12,468 nt of DNA from JBGPYM01 sp041493205 (GTDB lineage: Bacteria; Bacteroidota; Ignavibacteria; UBA10030; UBA6906), in assembly GCA_041493205.1 (NCBI GenBank), contig JBGPYM010000073.1, forward strand, positions 1 through 12,468, given 5' to 3'. A model generated the notes under the pieces. The model did no database searches. It worked only from the letters and a program-made list of their open reading frames with translations, and had not been told where the DNA came from. Numbering within the stretch: position 1 is the first letter of the stretch; each line of letters starts with the position of its first letter. Below are positions 1 to 7,156 of the stretch, in pieces. The position numbers and the translations under genes were made by a program.

Positions 1-417
1 CCTTTCGGCGGTGACCCTGGAACGCCGGCACAGAATTTCCTCAGCTGGATGGTGTACCACCGGCTCTGGCTTGGGGCGGATGAGCATTTCGCCTGGACAA
101 CCGGCGGCGGTCAGCTCCACAACCCGGGTCGATACCTTGCGCTTCTTCCCACCGGGGCGGGAGTGCTCACGCAAAATCCTGGTGACAAATTCGATTCGTG
201 GGATTTCTCCACAGGGTTTCAGTATATGCCGAACGAGCATGTCACATGGGGACTGGAGTTCGTCCATCGTCAGGCGTCCGTCCCGTATTTTGCGGGGCAC
301 GGCGGTCTGACGTCGCCCAACGGCTGGAATCCCCCGATCGGAAACCCTGCCGGGTTCGTTGCCGATCTCGTCACGAGTGAAAACCGGATCATCGGGTCGA
401 TCATCGTTCGCTTCTGA
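1..417 (+). CDS. Outer-membrane beta-barrel protein (BBP2/OmpL-like porin), C-terminal part, 5' truncated by window edge
   Basis: The reading frame is open from base 1 to the TGA at 415-417, giving the last 138 residues of a longer protein. The end reads ENRIIGSIIVRF: alternating hydrophobic residues and a terminal phenylalanine, the usual signal for BAM-dependent insertion of an outer-membrane barrel. The stretches NPGRYLALLP, NPGDKFDSWD and VPYFAGHGG are ones I recognise from BBP2-type putative porins, which often sit in kdp operons of Deltaproteobacteria and Bacteroidota. The gene lies 78 bases upstream of apbE-kdpDE on the same strand, so a role in letting potassium or other small solutes cross the outer membrane for the Kdp pump is a reasonable inference, not shown. 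The N-terminus and signal peptide are outside the window. The barrel call is firm; substrate and exact family are less so. Confidence 0.8.
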   Translation, partial: PFGGDPGTPAQNFLSWMVYHRLWLGADEHFAWTTGGGQLHNPGRYLALLPTGAGVLTQNPGDKFDSWDFSTGFQYMPNEHVTWGLEFVHRQASVPYFAGHGGLTSPNGWNPPIGNPAGFVADLVTSENRIIGSIIVRF

Positions 418-454
418 TCCCCCTTGCATTATTGATGCGTTTGCACGATTCTGT

Positions 455-485
455 GGGGTGACGCACAGGCGAAACCCGTCACCCC
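455..485 (+). promoter_or_regulatory. Hairpin between the barrel gene and apbE
   Basis: GGGGTGACG (455-463) and CGTCACCCC (477-485) form a perfect 9-bp stem around a 13-base loop. The hairpin ends 10 bases before the apbE start. No T-run follows it, so it is not a classical intrinsic terminator. It could be an attenuator, an RNA-processing or 3'-protection element for the porin message, or a structure that limits ribosome access to apbE, whose Shine-Dalgarno sequence is weak (GGAA at 487-490). Confidence 0.5.
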
Positions 486-495
486 CGGAATCCTG

Positions 496-1524
496 ATGAG
501 CCGACCTCACCTGGTACTTGCGGCCTGCATTGCAGCCGTCCTCATTCCCTGTTGTTCCCGTTCACACAGGCCGGTCACCCGGCAGTCCACAGCGATGAAT
601 ACCTACATGTCGGTCACGATCTACGACCAGGACATCAGCGAATCGCGCGCACAGTCGTTGATCGATACGGCATTTAGCGAAATCCGGAGGGTCGAGGGGT
701 TTGCGACGGACTACGCGGACTCGAGCGAGGTGGGGCGAATCAATGCTGCGGCGGGACGCTTGCCGGTACGTGTTTCGGACGAGCTGATTGGGCTCATACG
801 GCGGGGACTTGAGTACGGGAAGGAGTCGGAGGGGAAGCTGGATATCAGCATCGGTGGACTTGTCAAAAAATGGAATTTCATCGGCGAGCACCCCAGGGCA
901 CTCACCCGTAAGGAAGTCGATTCGATCCTTCCGCATGTGGACTACCGGAGGGTGGTGCTCAAGGGGTCTGACGTATACCTTCCGGATCCGGCAATGCGAC
1001 TCGACCTTGGCTCCTACGGAAAAGGGTACGCGATTGACCGCGCATCGGAGAAGCTCCTGGCGGCGGGAGTCCGGCAGTTCATTGTTGATATCGGCGGAAA
1101 GCTCCGTGTACAGTTCGAGGGGAGCCGCATGCTCGATTCCACGGTCGCCCGGATCCTGATCCGGCATCCAAGGAAAGAGGGAGAGTATCTTGGAAGTTTC
1201 GTCATGGGAACGGGTGCGGTCTCCACCTCCGGCGATTATGAAAGGTACTTCCTTGAGAATGGCATTCGCTACCATCATCTGCTCGACCCGGCAACCGGCT
1301 ATCCCGCGCGCGGAGTCGTGGCCGTTACGGTAGTGACTGAGGACGCAATCAGCGGAGACGCGATCTCAACGATAGCGTTCCTCCTGGGGAGAGAGAAAGG
1401 GATGGAGTTCATCCGGCATACCCCGGGAATCGACGGGATGCTCACCTATGCGGACGGTGACAGTCTGGCATATGAGATCACACCCGGATTTGCCCGACGT
1501 TTCAACGGGGACAACGGCAAATGA
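496..1524 (+). CDS. apbE: FAD:protein FMN transferase (ApbE), probable lipoprotein
   Basis: ApbE proteins are extracytoplasmic, Mg2+-dependent enzymes that transfer FMN from FAD to a threonine of target proteins (for example NqrC or RnfG). This 342-residue protein has the family length and motifs: DLGSYGKGYAID (170-181), IVDIGGKLRV (196-205), STSGDYERYF (243-252), HHLLDPATGYP (260-270) and the metal-binding region SGDAISTIAF (286-295, with D288 and T292). The N-terminus is a short signal peptide ending in LIPCCS; Cys19 or Cys20 may be lipidated, but the lipobox is not canonical (Pro before the first Cys). The ATG at 496 keeps this signal peptide. The stop codon overlaps the kdpD start (ATGA, 1521-1524), so the gene is coupled to kdpD. 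No FMN-binding target protein is visible in the window, so the partner is unknown. Confidence 0.93.
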   Translation: MSRPHLVLAACIAAVLIPCCSRSHRPVTRQSTAMNTYMSVTIYDQDISESRAQSLIDTAFSEIRRVEGFATDYADSSEVGRINAAAGRLPVRVSDELIGLIRRGLEYGKESEGKLDISIGGLVKKWNFIGEHPRALTRKEVDSILPHVDYRRVVLKGSDVYLPDPAMRLDLGSYGKGYAIDRASEKLLAAGVRQFIVDIGGKLRVQFEGSRMLDSTVARILIRHPRKEGEYLGSFVMGTGAVSTSGDYERYFLENGIRYHHLLDPATGYPARGVVAVTVVTEDAISGDAISTIAFLLGREKGMEFIRHTPGIDGMLTYADGDSLAYEITPGFARRFNGDNGK

Positions 1525-4202
1525 CCGATCCTGAAAGCCTCAAACGTCCCGACCCGGATGAACTTCTCCAGGCGCTGAAGAAGGAGGAAGAAACCTCCGG
1601 CAGAGCCAAACTGAAGATATTTTTCGGGATGAGTGCCGGCGTCGGCAAGACCTATGAAATGCTCAAGGCCGCCCATGAAGCAAAGGCCAAGAGCATCGAT
1701 GTGGTCATCGGGGTCGTGGAGACGCACGGGCGGCAGGAAACAGAAGCCCTCCTCGCCGGACTCGCCGTGATCCCGCGCAGGGCGGTGGAGTATCGCGGAA
1801 CGTCGCTGGAAGAGATGGATCTGGACGGCATTCTCGCTCGCAAGCCGCAGCTGGTGCTCGTCGATGAGCTCGCCCATACGAATGCTCCGGGGAGCCGGCA
1901 CACGAAGCGATTCATGGATGTGCAGGAGATTCTCGATCACGGGATTGACGTCTACACCACGCTCAACGTCCAGCATCTGGAGAGCAGGGCAAACGCGGTC
2001 GCGCAGATCACCGGAACCATCGTCCGTGAGACGGTCCCCGATTCGATCATCGAGGCGGCGGACGATGTCGAGCTCATCGACATCCCGCCGGGGGAGCTCT
2101 TAACCCGGCTCTCCGAAGGGAAGGTCTATACCCCGGAACGGTCGCAGCGTGCGGCGCAGCATTTCTTCCGGATGGGGAACCTGACAGCGCTCCGCGAGAT
2201 GGCGCTGCGGGTCACCGCGGAACGGGTCGACCGGCAGCTGCGGGACTACATGCAGACGAAGCGGATCCCCGGCCCCTGGAAATCGGGCCAGAGGATCCTC
2301 GTCGGCATCAGTCCGAGCCCTCACGGTGCAGACCTCCTCCGGTGGGCGCGGAACATGGCTTCAAGCCTGAACGCGACCTGGGTCGCGCTTCACGTCGAAT
2401 CCTCGCGCTCCCTGCCGGAATCCGCACGGGAGCGACTTGCCCGCAATATCAAACTCGCCCGGGAACTCGGCGCGGAGATTGTCACAACAGCCGATGAAAA
2501 CACCGCGGACGCCCTGGTCCGGATCGCCCGTCAGGAAAACTGCTCGCAGATCCTTCTCGGCAAATCCCGCCCCTCCGCATTCGGACGGGAAACACGTCTG
2601 CTGAGGGAGTTGCTCGAGAAGAGCGGCGATCTCGACGTTTCCGTCATCGGCGGAGAGCCTCCCGGAAAAGGACCAGTGCGCAGATCCTGGCTGCCGGAGT
2701 TCCACTCGGGTCTGCGGCAGTATCTGATCGCCGCGGCAGCCGTCCTGCTGGTAGCCCTCGCGTTGTTCCCTCTCTCAGTCGTTATCGGCTATCAAACTGT
2801 CGCGCTGATCCTCCTCTTTACGGTCGCGATCCTTCCGCTCCGTCTGGGCATCGGCCCTGTCCTCCTTGCGGCGTCTCTCAGCGCCCTGGCGTGGGACTAT
2901 TTCTTCATTCCGCCGCTTTACACGTTCTCCGTCGGCAGGGTCGAGGATGTCTCGATGCTCATCATGTACTTTTGCATCGCATCGGTGACCGGTGTCCTGA
3001 CCAGCCGGGCCCGTGCACAGGAGCGTGCGGTCCGGCTGCGTGAGGAGCGGGCCGTGGCGCTCTATACCATTTCACGCGAGCTCTCGGAGGCACAGTCGAA
3101 GGACACCGTGGTCGCCGCCGCGGTGTCGGCCATTGGCCGGTTCTTTCATGCCGAGGTCGTTCTCTATCTGGGAGAATCGGATGGCGACGTGTTCACCGCT
3201 CCGCACCCCGCCGGCACGTTGAAGACCGGAGAGAAGGAACAGGCGGTGGCGGCCTGGGTCTACTGGAATGAAAAGAAAGCAGGCCGGCACACCGACACGC
3301 TTCCGTCGGCCGACGCCACGTATTACCCGATTTCCGGCCCCCGGTATCCCCTCGGTGTCCTGGGCGTCCGCGTCATCGACGGGAAGCGGCTCAGCATCGA
3401 TCAGGAAACGCTTCTGGAGAACTTTGTCCGCCAGATCGCCTCCGCCCTTGAGCGGGAGACGCTGAATGAACTGACGAAGAAGGCTATCGTCGTTGAAGAA
3501 TCGGAGCGACTCTACAAAACGCTTTTCAATTCCATCTCTCATGAAATGCGGACGCCGATTTCTGCAATCCTGGGAGCTTCCGAGGCGCTTGCGCAGGAGG
3601 AAGTTGCCAGCGACGACCGCCTGCGCCGTGAACTGGCCGGGGAAGTGCACAGGGCCGCCGACAGGCTGAACACGCTCGTCGAGAACCTCCTCGATATGAC
3701 CCGGCTCGAGTCAGGGCTCGTCCGCCCCCGCCTGGAATGGTGCGATGTGCATGACCTGATCGTCACCGCAGTCCGCAAACGCGAAAGGGAACTGAGCGGC
3801 CACAGGGTTGCCATTCAGGTCGACGCCGAAATGCCGCCGGTCCAGATGGATTTTGTTCTGATGGAGCAGGTCCTCACCAATATTCTGCTGAATGCCGCAA
3901 TGTACACTCCTCCCGGGACCGACGTGCTTATTCGCGGGACGAGAGAAGGCGCAGAATGCATCATCGTCGTTGAGGACAATGGACCAGGACTCCCTCCCGG
4001 GTCCGAGGATGAAATATTCGAAAAATTCTACCGGCTCCCCGGGTCCCGGTCGGGAGGGACAGGCCTCGGACTTTCCATCGCGCGCGGGTTCGTGCAGGCG
4101 CACAAGGGGACCATCACGGCCGCACGCAGACCGGCCGGAGGAACACAGTTCAGGATCACGCTTCCTGTGGAAAGCGCCCCACCTGCTCAGGGAGCCGCGT
4201 GA
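1521..4202 (+). CDS. kdpD: Potassium-responsive sensor histidine kinase KdpD
   Basis: KdpD is the inner-membrane kinase that senses potassium limitation or osmotic/ionic stress and phosphorylates KdpE to induce the Kdp K+-ATPase. At 893 residues it is full length (E. coli KdpD is 894). Domains in order: N-terminal KdpD domain with Walker A GMSAGVGKT (36-44), VETHGRQET and VDELAHTNAPGSRHTKR (114-130); universal-stress-like domain (about 257-377); four membrane segments of the DUF4118 region (about 400-495); GAF-like linker (about 520-645); HisKA with phosphoacceptor His674 in SISHEMRTP; HATPase with Asn791, DNGPG (819-823) and GGTGLGLS (845-852). All catalytic motifs look intact. The start overlaps the apbE stop, and the end overlaps the kdpE start. 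The GAF and USP domains offer places for input from other signals, but no ligand can be named from sequence alone. Confidence 0.97.
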   Translation: MTDPESLKRPDPDELLQALKKEEETSGRAKLKIFFGMSAGVGKTYEMLKAAHEAKAKSIDVVIGVVETHGRQETEALLAGLAVIPRRAVEYRGTSLEEMDLDGILARKPQLVLVDELAHTNAPGSRHTKRFMDVQEILDHGIDVYTTLNVQHLESRANAVAQITGTIVRETVPDSIIEAADDVELIDIPPGELLTRLSEGKVYTPERSQRAAQHFFRMGNLTALREMALRVTAERVDRQLRDYMQTKRIPGPWKSGQRILVGISPSPHGADLLRWARNMASSLNATWVALHVESSRSLPESARERLARNIKLARELGAEIVTTADENTADALVRIARQENCSQILLGKSRPSAFGRETRLLRELLEKSGDLDVSVIGGEPPGKGPVRRSWLPEFHSGLRQYLIAAAAVLLVALALFPLSVVIGYQTVALILLFTVAILPLRLGIGPVLLAASLSALAWDYFFIPPLYTFSVGRVEDVSMLIMYFCIASVTGVLTSRARAQERAVRLREERAVALYTISRELSEAQSKDTVVAAAVSAIGRFFHAEVVLYLGESDGDVFTAPHPAGTLKTGEKEQAVAAWVYWNEKKAGRHTDTLPSADATYYPISGPRYPLGVLGVRVIDGKRLSIDQETLLENFVRQIASALERETLNELTKKAIVVEESERLYKTLFNSISHEMRTPISAILGASEALAQEEVASDDRLRRELAGEVHRAADRLNTLVENLLDMTRLESGLVRPRLEWCDVHDLIVTAVRKRERELSGHRVAIQVDAEMPPVQMDFVLMEQVLTNILLNAAMYTPPGTDVLIRGTREGAECIIVVEDNGPGLPPGSEDEIFEKFYRLPGSRSGGTGLGLSIARGFVQAHKGTITAARRPAGGTQFRITLPVESAPPAQGAA

Positions 4203-4891
4203 CCATGGAGATCAAGCCCTCCGTGCTTGTTATAGACGATGAGCCGCAAATCCGGCGCCTCCTTCAGATTACGCTCGAAGCGAATGGGTTCACTGTTCAC
4301 CAGGCGGCCACAGGCGAAGAAGGCCTGCTCCGTGCGGGCATGGACAGACCCGAGGTGATCATTCTCGACCTCGGTCTCCCGGACATGGACGGGCGTGAAG
4401 TTTTGAAGAAGCTGCGACTTGTCCGCACGACTCCCGTCATCGTACTCTCCGTAAGAAACTCCGAGCAGGACATCGTCGGTTCGCTGGAGCAGGGGGCAGA
4501 CGATTATCTGGTCAAACCGTTCCGGACAGGGGAGCTGGTTGCCCGTGTGAAGATCGCCCTGCGGCACCGGCCGCTGGATCCGGCGCAGACGGTCGTCAGG
4601 GTGGGCTCCCTGGAGGTTGACATCGAGGGGCGAACGGTGCGAAAGAACGGTGAGCTCCTCAGGCTGACAGCGACCGAACATGCATGTCTCGCCCTCCTGG
4701 TCAAAAACGCGGGGAGAGTGCTGACGCACCGGTACCTGCTGGAACAGGTCTGGGGGCCGACGTTTGCAGAGGAGACCCAGTACCTCAGAGTGTATGTGGC
4801 CCAGTTGCGGAAGAAAATCGAGGACGATCCATCACACCCGACGCTCATTCTCACCGAATCGGGGATCGGCTACAGATTTGCTGCTGAGTAA
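4199..4891 (+). CDS. kdpE: OmpR/PhoB-family response regulator KdpE
   Basis: This is the DNA-binding partner of KdpD, expected to activate the kdp promoter when phosphorylated. It has 230 residues if read from the GTG at 4199. The receiver domain (about 8-122) carries the acidic pair Asp14-Asp15 (VIDDEP), phosphoacceptor Asp57 (IILDLGLPD), Ser84 and Lys106 (LVKPF). The winged-helix domain (about 135-229) contains LTATEHACLALLVKNAGRVL and the typical ending TESGIGYRF. The GTG overlaps the kdpD stop (GTGA). An ATG two codons later (4205) lies 10 bases after the same GGGAG Shine-Dalgarno (4190-4194), against 4 bases for the GTG, so either start is possible and the protein may be 228 residues. 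The DNA site it binds is probably upstream of kdpFABC, outside this window. Confidence 0.96.
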   Translation: MTMEIKPSVLVIDDEPQIRRLLQITLEANGFTVHQAATGEEGLLRAGMDRPEVIILDLGLPDMDGREVLKKLRLVRTTPVIVLSVRNSEQDIVGSLEQGADDYLVKPFRTGELVARVKIALRHRPLDPAQTVVRVGSLEVDIEGRTVRKNGELLRLTATEHACLALLVKNAGRVLTHRYLLEQVWGPTFAEETQYLRVYVAQLRKKIEDDPSHPTLILTESGIGYRFAAE

Positions 4892-6120
4892 TGGAACGCA
4901 GTGAGCATATTCCTGACGACGGCGGCGCGTTCGCCGGCACGATACGCCGCTGGGCTGCGCGCTCATGCGCCCGCTGGGAGCGTGCGCCGGAGACCGCCCC
5001 TGATCACCTCCCGCGACACACCCCCGCCCAACAGGCATCAAGGCAACAGGACCTCGAGCGCATGTTTGGGAGACTCCCGGTTTCGAAAGCACGTTATGAA
5101 AGGCTGGCCCCGGGGGAACGCGCGCGGTTGCGTGCCCGTGTGCGGAGCTGGATCGCCCGGTCGGTCGTCCCGCAAGGTGATCACAACGTCGACCTGTTCT
5201 TTGAACAGTGTGAACGCGTCGCAGATGGGTTTATCTCCCGGGCGAAGGATTTCGATCCCGCTCTCCCCGACCGGGATATCCACCAGGCGCTCCGCAATCA
5301 GTGGGTCTTCAACAGCATCCAGGCCTTCTGCGGGCGCCCGGCGTCACTGACGCCCTCATCGTTTGCCTACAGCATGCTCTATCCGTTGACGGACAACCGG
5401 CTTGATGCGCCGGATCTCCCTGCGGCAGAACGAGCAACGCTCGTGCGCTGGCTCTCATCGCGACTGGCGGGAGTTGACGCCGGGGAACGCGAGGATGACC
5501 GCCGTGCGCAGATTGCACGCCTGCTCGACATCATCGAAGGGGAATTTCCCCGGGGCGGGTTTCCGGACGTCCACCGGAGCCTGCTGGCCATCCATAACGC
5601 ACAGAAGCAGGCCCTCGTGCTCAACGCCGGTGAGGACCAGGACCGCGAGGCTGAATTGCTGATGCTGACGCTGGCAAAAGGGGGGACGTCCGTTCTTGTC
5701 GACGGATACCTCGTCACCGGTACGCTCGATGAAAATCTGGGAGAAAACTTATTCGGGTATGGCGTACTCCTCCAGCTCATCGATGACCTTCAGGATCTTG
5801 ACGAAGACTGCGCGAATGGCCATTCAACGCCTTTCAGACGGGCAGGGAACGGACCCGCGCTGGAGGGACTGACCAACAAGCTCCTCAACTTTGTCCGGAG
5901 TGAATGCCGGAGGATGAGCGGAGTGAGCGCCGTGCCGTGGCTCCTTCCCCTGATTGAACAATCGTGCGTGTCGCTCATTCTGGAGGCGGTCGCCCGTTAT
6001 CACCGGTTCTACGATTTCCCCTGGCTCCGCATGATCGGGGAGTGCATGCCGGTGCCGGTCGATTATCTTGGCGGTCTCCGCACCAGGATGAACCGGCGCC
6101 TGGAGGAAGCCCTTCAGTAG
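4891..6120 (+). CDS. Putative class I isoprenoid-synthase-like enzyme, uncharacterised
   Basis: This 409-residue protein has the two aspartate-rich features of class I (ionisation-dependent) isoprenoid synthases: an early YPLTDNRLD (164-172), giving a DxxxD pair at Asp168/Asp172, and a later IDDLQDLDED (297-306), resembling DDxxD. KGGTSVLVDGYL (263-274) between them also looks like an active-site helix. The protein looks soluble and mostly alpha-helical. Similar sequences are, as I recall, named only 'class 1 isoprenoid biosynthesis enzyme'; substrate and product are unknown to me. The ATG shares one base with the kdpE stop (TAATG), and no clear Shine-Dalgarno precedes it, so translation probably depends on re-initiation after kdpE. 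The first 90 residues are rich in Arg and Ala and less convincing as domain, so a downstream start remains possible. Its place in a kdp operon is unexplained. Confidence 0.72.
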   Translation: MERSEHIPDDGGAFAGTIRRWAARSCARWERAPETAPDHLPRHTPAQQASRQQDLERMFGRLPVSKARYERLAPGERARLRARVRSWIARSVVPQGDHNVDLFFEQCERVADGFISRAKDFDPALPDRDIHQALRNQWVFNSIQAFCGRPASLTPSSFAYSMLYPLTDNRLDAPDLPAAERATLVRWLSSRLAGVDAGEREDDRRAQIARLLDIIEGEFPRGGFPDVHRSLLAIHNAQKQALVLNAGEDQDREAELLMLTLAKGGTSVLVDGYLVTGTLDENLGENLFGYGVLLQLIDDLQDLDEDCANGHSTPFRRAGNGPALEGLTNKLLNFVRSECRRMSGVSAVPWLLPLIEQSCVSLILEAVARYHRFYDFPWLRMIGECMPVPVDYLGGLRTRMNRRLEEALQ

Positions 6121-6172
6121 GGCGGGCGTCTCTGCCCGTCGAGGTGAAGTGGGATGGGCGTCCCTGCCCGTC
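6121..6172. repeat. Pair of short hairpin repeats (GTCYCT loop)
   Basis: Two 20-base hairpins directly follow the stop codon of the isoprenoid-synthase-like gene. Unit 1 (6121-6140) is GGCGGGC-GTCTCT-GCCCGTC and unit 2 (6153-6172) is GATGGGC-GTCCCT-GCCCGTC. Each has a 7-bp stem with one G-T wobble and a six-base loop. They share 13 consecutive bases apart from one loop position. Because the next gene is convergent, they could help end transcription or protect the 3' end of the operon message, but they have no T-run. Confidence 0.7.
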
Positions 6173-6180
6173 TAACTAAG

Positions 6181-6278
6181 CCGGCGTCCCCACCAGAGGC
6201 CCTTCCTGAAGGAAGAGCCACCGGCAGGGACGCCGGTGCTACTACAAGCTGTAAGGACCACCGGCAAAGACGCCGGTG
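6181..6278. repeat. Nested palindrome and two tandem hairpin repeats (AGGGAC/AAAGAC loop)
   Basis: Units 3 (6219-6238, CACCGGC-AGGGAC-GCCGGTG) and 4 (6259-6278, CACCGGC-AAAGAC-GCCGGTG) are perfect 7-bp-stem hairpins spaced exactly 40 bases apart, with similar flanks after them (CTACTAC and CCGCTACTTC). The loop of unit 3 is the reverse complement of the loop of unit 2. Unit 3 can instead pair over a longer distance: CCGGCGTCCC (6181-6190) is the exact complement of GGGACGCCGG (6227-6236), enclosing a small CTTCC-TGAA-GGAAG hairpin (6202-6215). The region lies between convergent genes and ends nine bases before the lipoprotein stop codon. Confidence 0.72.
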
Positions 6279-6286
6279 CCGCTACT

Positions 6287-7156
6287 TCAGTCCACGATGA
6301 TGACGAGGTACCGGTTCTGCCAGAACTTGTCAGGATTGACAATGGTCAGTTCGGAATTCTGTTCATCCTCATTGAGGGTAGCGAAGAAGTCCGCTTTCCG
6401 TCGCGGGAGGATTTCATCGATATGGCCGTGGATCTGGAGTTTCGTTTCCGTCGTCCTGTCGAGGGGAGTGAACTGCGAACCGTCAAACCCGCTCGCGAGG
6501 ACCGTCGTTGAGCCGAGGAGCCCCCAGAGGAAACCACCTTCGTTCTGAATGATCCCTTTTTCAGCGAGTTCCGCCCGGGTACCGACGACGAAGTATCCCG
6601 TGTTCATCGACTTGCGCTGGAATTCGATCGTCTCTTCCCTTTCGGTAATTGCCTTCGTCTTCTCCGCAATGGTCACCTCAAGACCCTGGACGCGGGCCTC
6701 GAGCTGCGCGATCGATTGTTCGCGCTCCTGGAGCGTCGCTTTCAGATTGTCGATGAGCGTGTTGAGGCTCGCGATCTGCGTTCCCATTCCTTTTATCTTC
6801 GACTGCAGGCTGGCAATTTTCTGTCTGTTTTCCTTCAGCCCCGAACCGATGTCCGCGATGACCTGCAGCAGCTTCTGTCGCGCTTCAGCGTTCGTAAACT
6901 GGGCCGGCCCCTCCGTCAGTCCGCTCCCTTTCTTCACCAGCGCTTCCTTGGCCCGCGCTTTTTCCAGGTCCGCGTAGACGTCATTCACCGAATGCATGAC
7001 TTCCTCGATGAATGCGTCCCGTTCGGCGATGCTTTGCTGCATCGTCGTCCGTTCGTTCTGGGTTTGACTCAGCTGCTGTTCCAGCTCTTTTTCCCTGCCA
7101 TTGCATCCCGCGATGAGCAGGAAGCACACAACGGTTGCCCCAAGCTGCATTTTCAT
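6287..7156 (-). CDS. Coiled-coil lipoprotein of unknown function, Bacteroidota-like
   Basis: The frame could begin at 7201, but the start at 7156 is preferred: AGAAGGAG lies seven bases upstream of it, and it places a signal peptide (MKMQLGATVVCFLLIAGC) with a canonical LIAGC lipobox right at the N-terminus. The 289-residue product would be lipidated at Cys18. Residues about 20-190 are largely heptad-like and rich in Glu, Gln and Lys (ELEQQLSQTQNE, then IASLQSKIKGMG and QLEARVQGLEVTI), indicating a long periplasmic coiled coil. A compact C-terminal domain follows, with YFVVGTRAELAEKGII, a glycine-rich GGFLWGLLG and a KFWQNRYLVIIVD ending. I recognise this C-terminal pattern from uncharacterised Bacteroidota lipoproteins but know no function. 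It is transcribed in the same direction as the downstream-numbered kinase/regulator pair, 168 bases after the regulator, so it may have its own promoter. Confidence 0.82.
   Translation of the reverse strand: MKMQLGATVVCFLLIAGCNGREKELEQQLSQTQNERTTMQQSIAERDAFIEEVMHSVNDVYADLEKARAKEALVKKGSGLTEGPAQFTNAEARQKLLQVIADIGSGLKENRQKIASLQSKIKGMGTQIASLNTLIDNLKATLQEREQSIAQLEARVQGLEVTIAEKTKAITEREETIEFQRKSMNTGYFVVGTRAELAEKGIIQNEGGFLWGLLGSTTVLASGFDGSQFTPLDRTTETKLQIHGHIDEILPRRKADFFATLNEDEQNSELTIVNPDKFWQNRYLVIIVD

Noticed and set aside
562..1278. 238-residue minus-strand open frame opposite apbE
   Set aside because: It is antisense to a well-supported ApbE gene and its translation has no recognisable domain. Long antisense frames are expected in GC-rich coding sequence.
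3072..3650. 192-residue minus-strand open frame opposite kdpD
   Set aside because: It lies opposite the GAF/HisKA part of KdpD, which has clear motifs, and has no start signal or family resemblance.
4901..5350. 149-residue plus-strand frame overlapping the start of the isoprenoid-synthase-like gene
   Set aside because: It has Ser/Arg-rich out-of-frame composition. The aspartate-rich motifs lie in the 4891 frame, which also overlaps kdpE in the usual operon style.
6121..6278. CRISPR array
   Set aside because: The units are short, self-complementary and partly inverted, without uniform spacers of unique sequence or cas genes.
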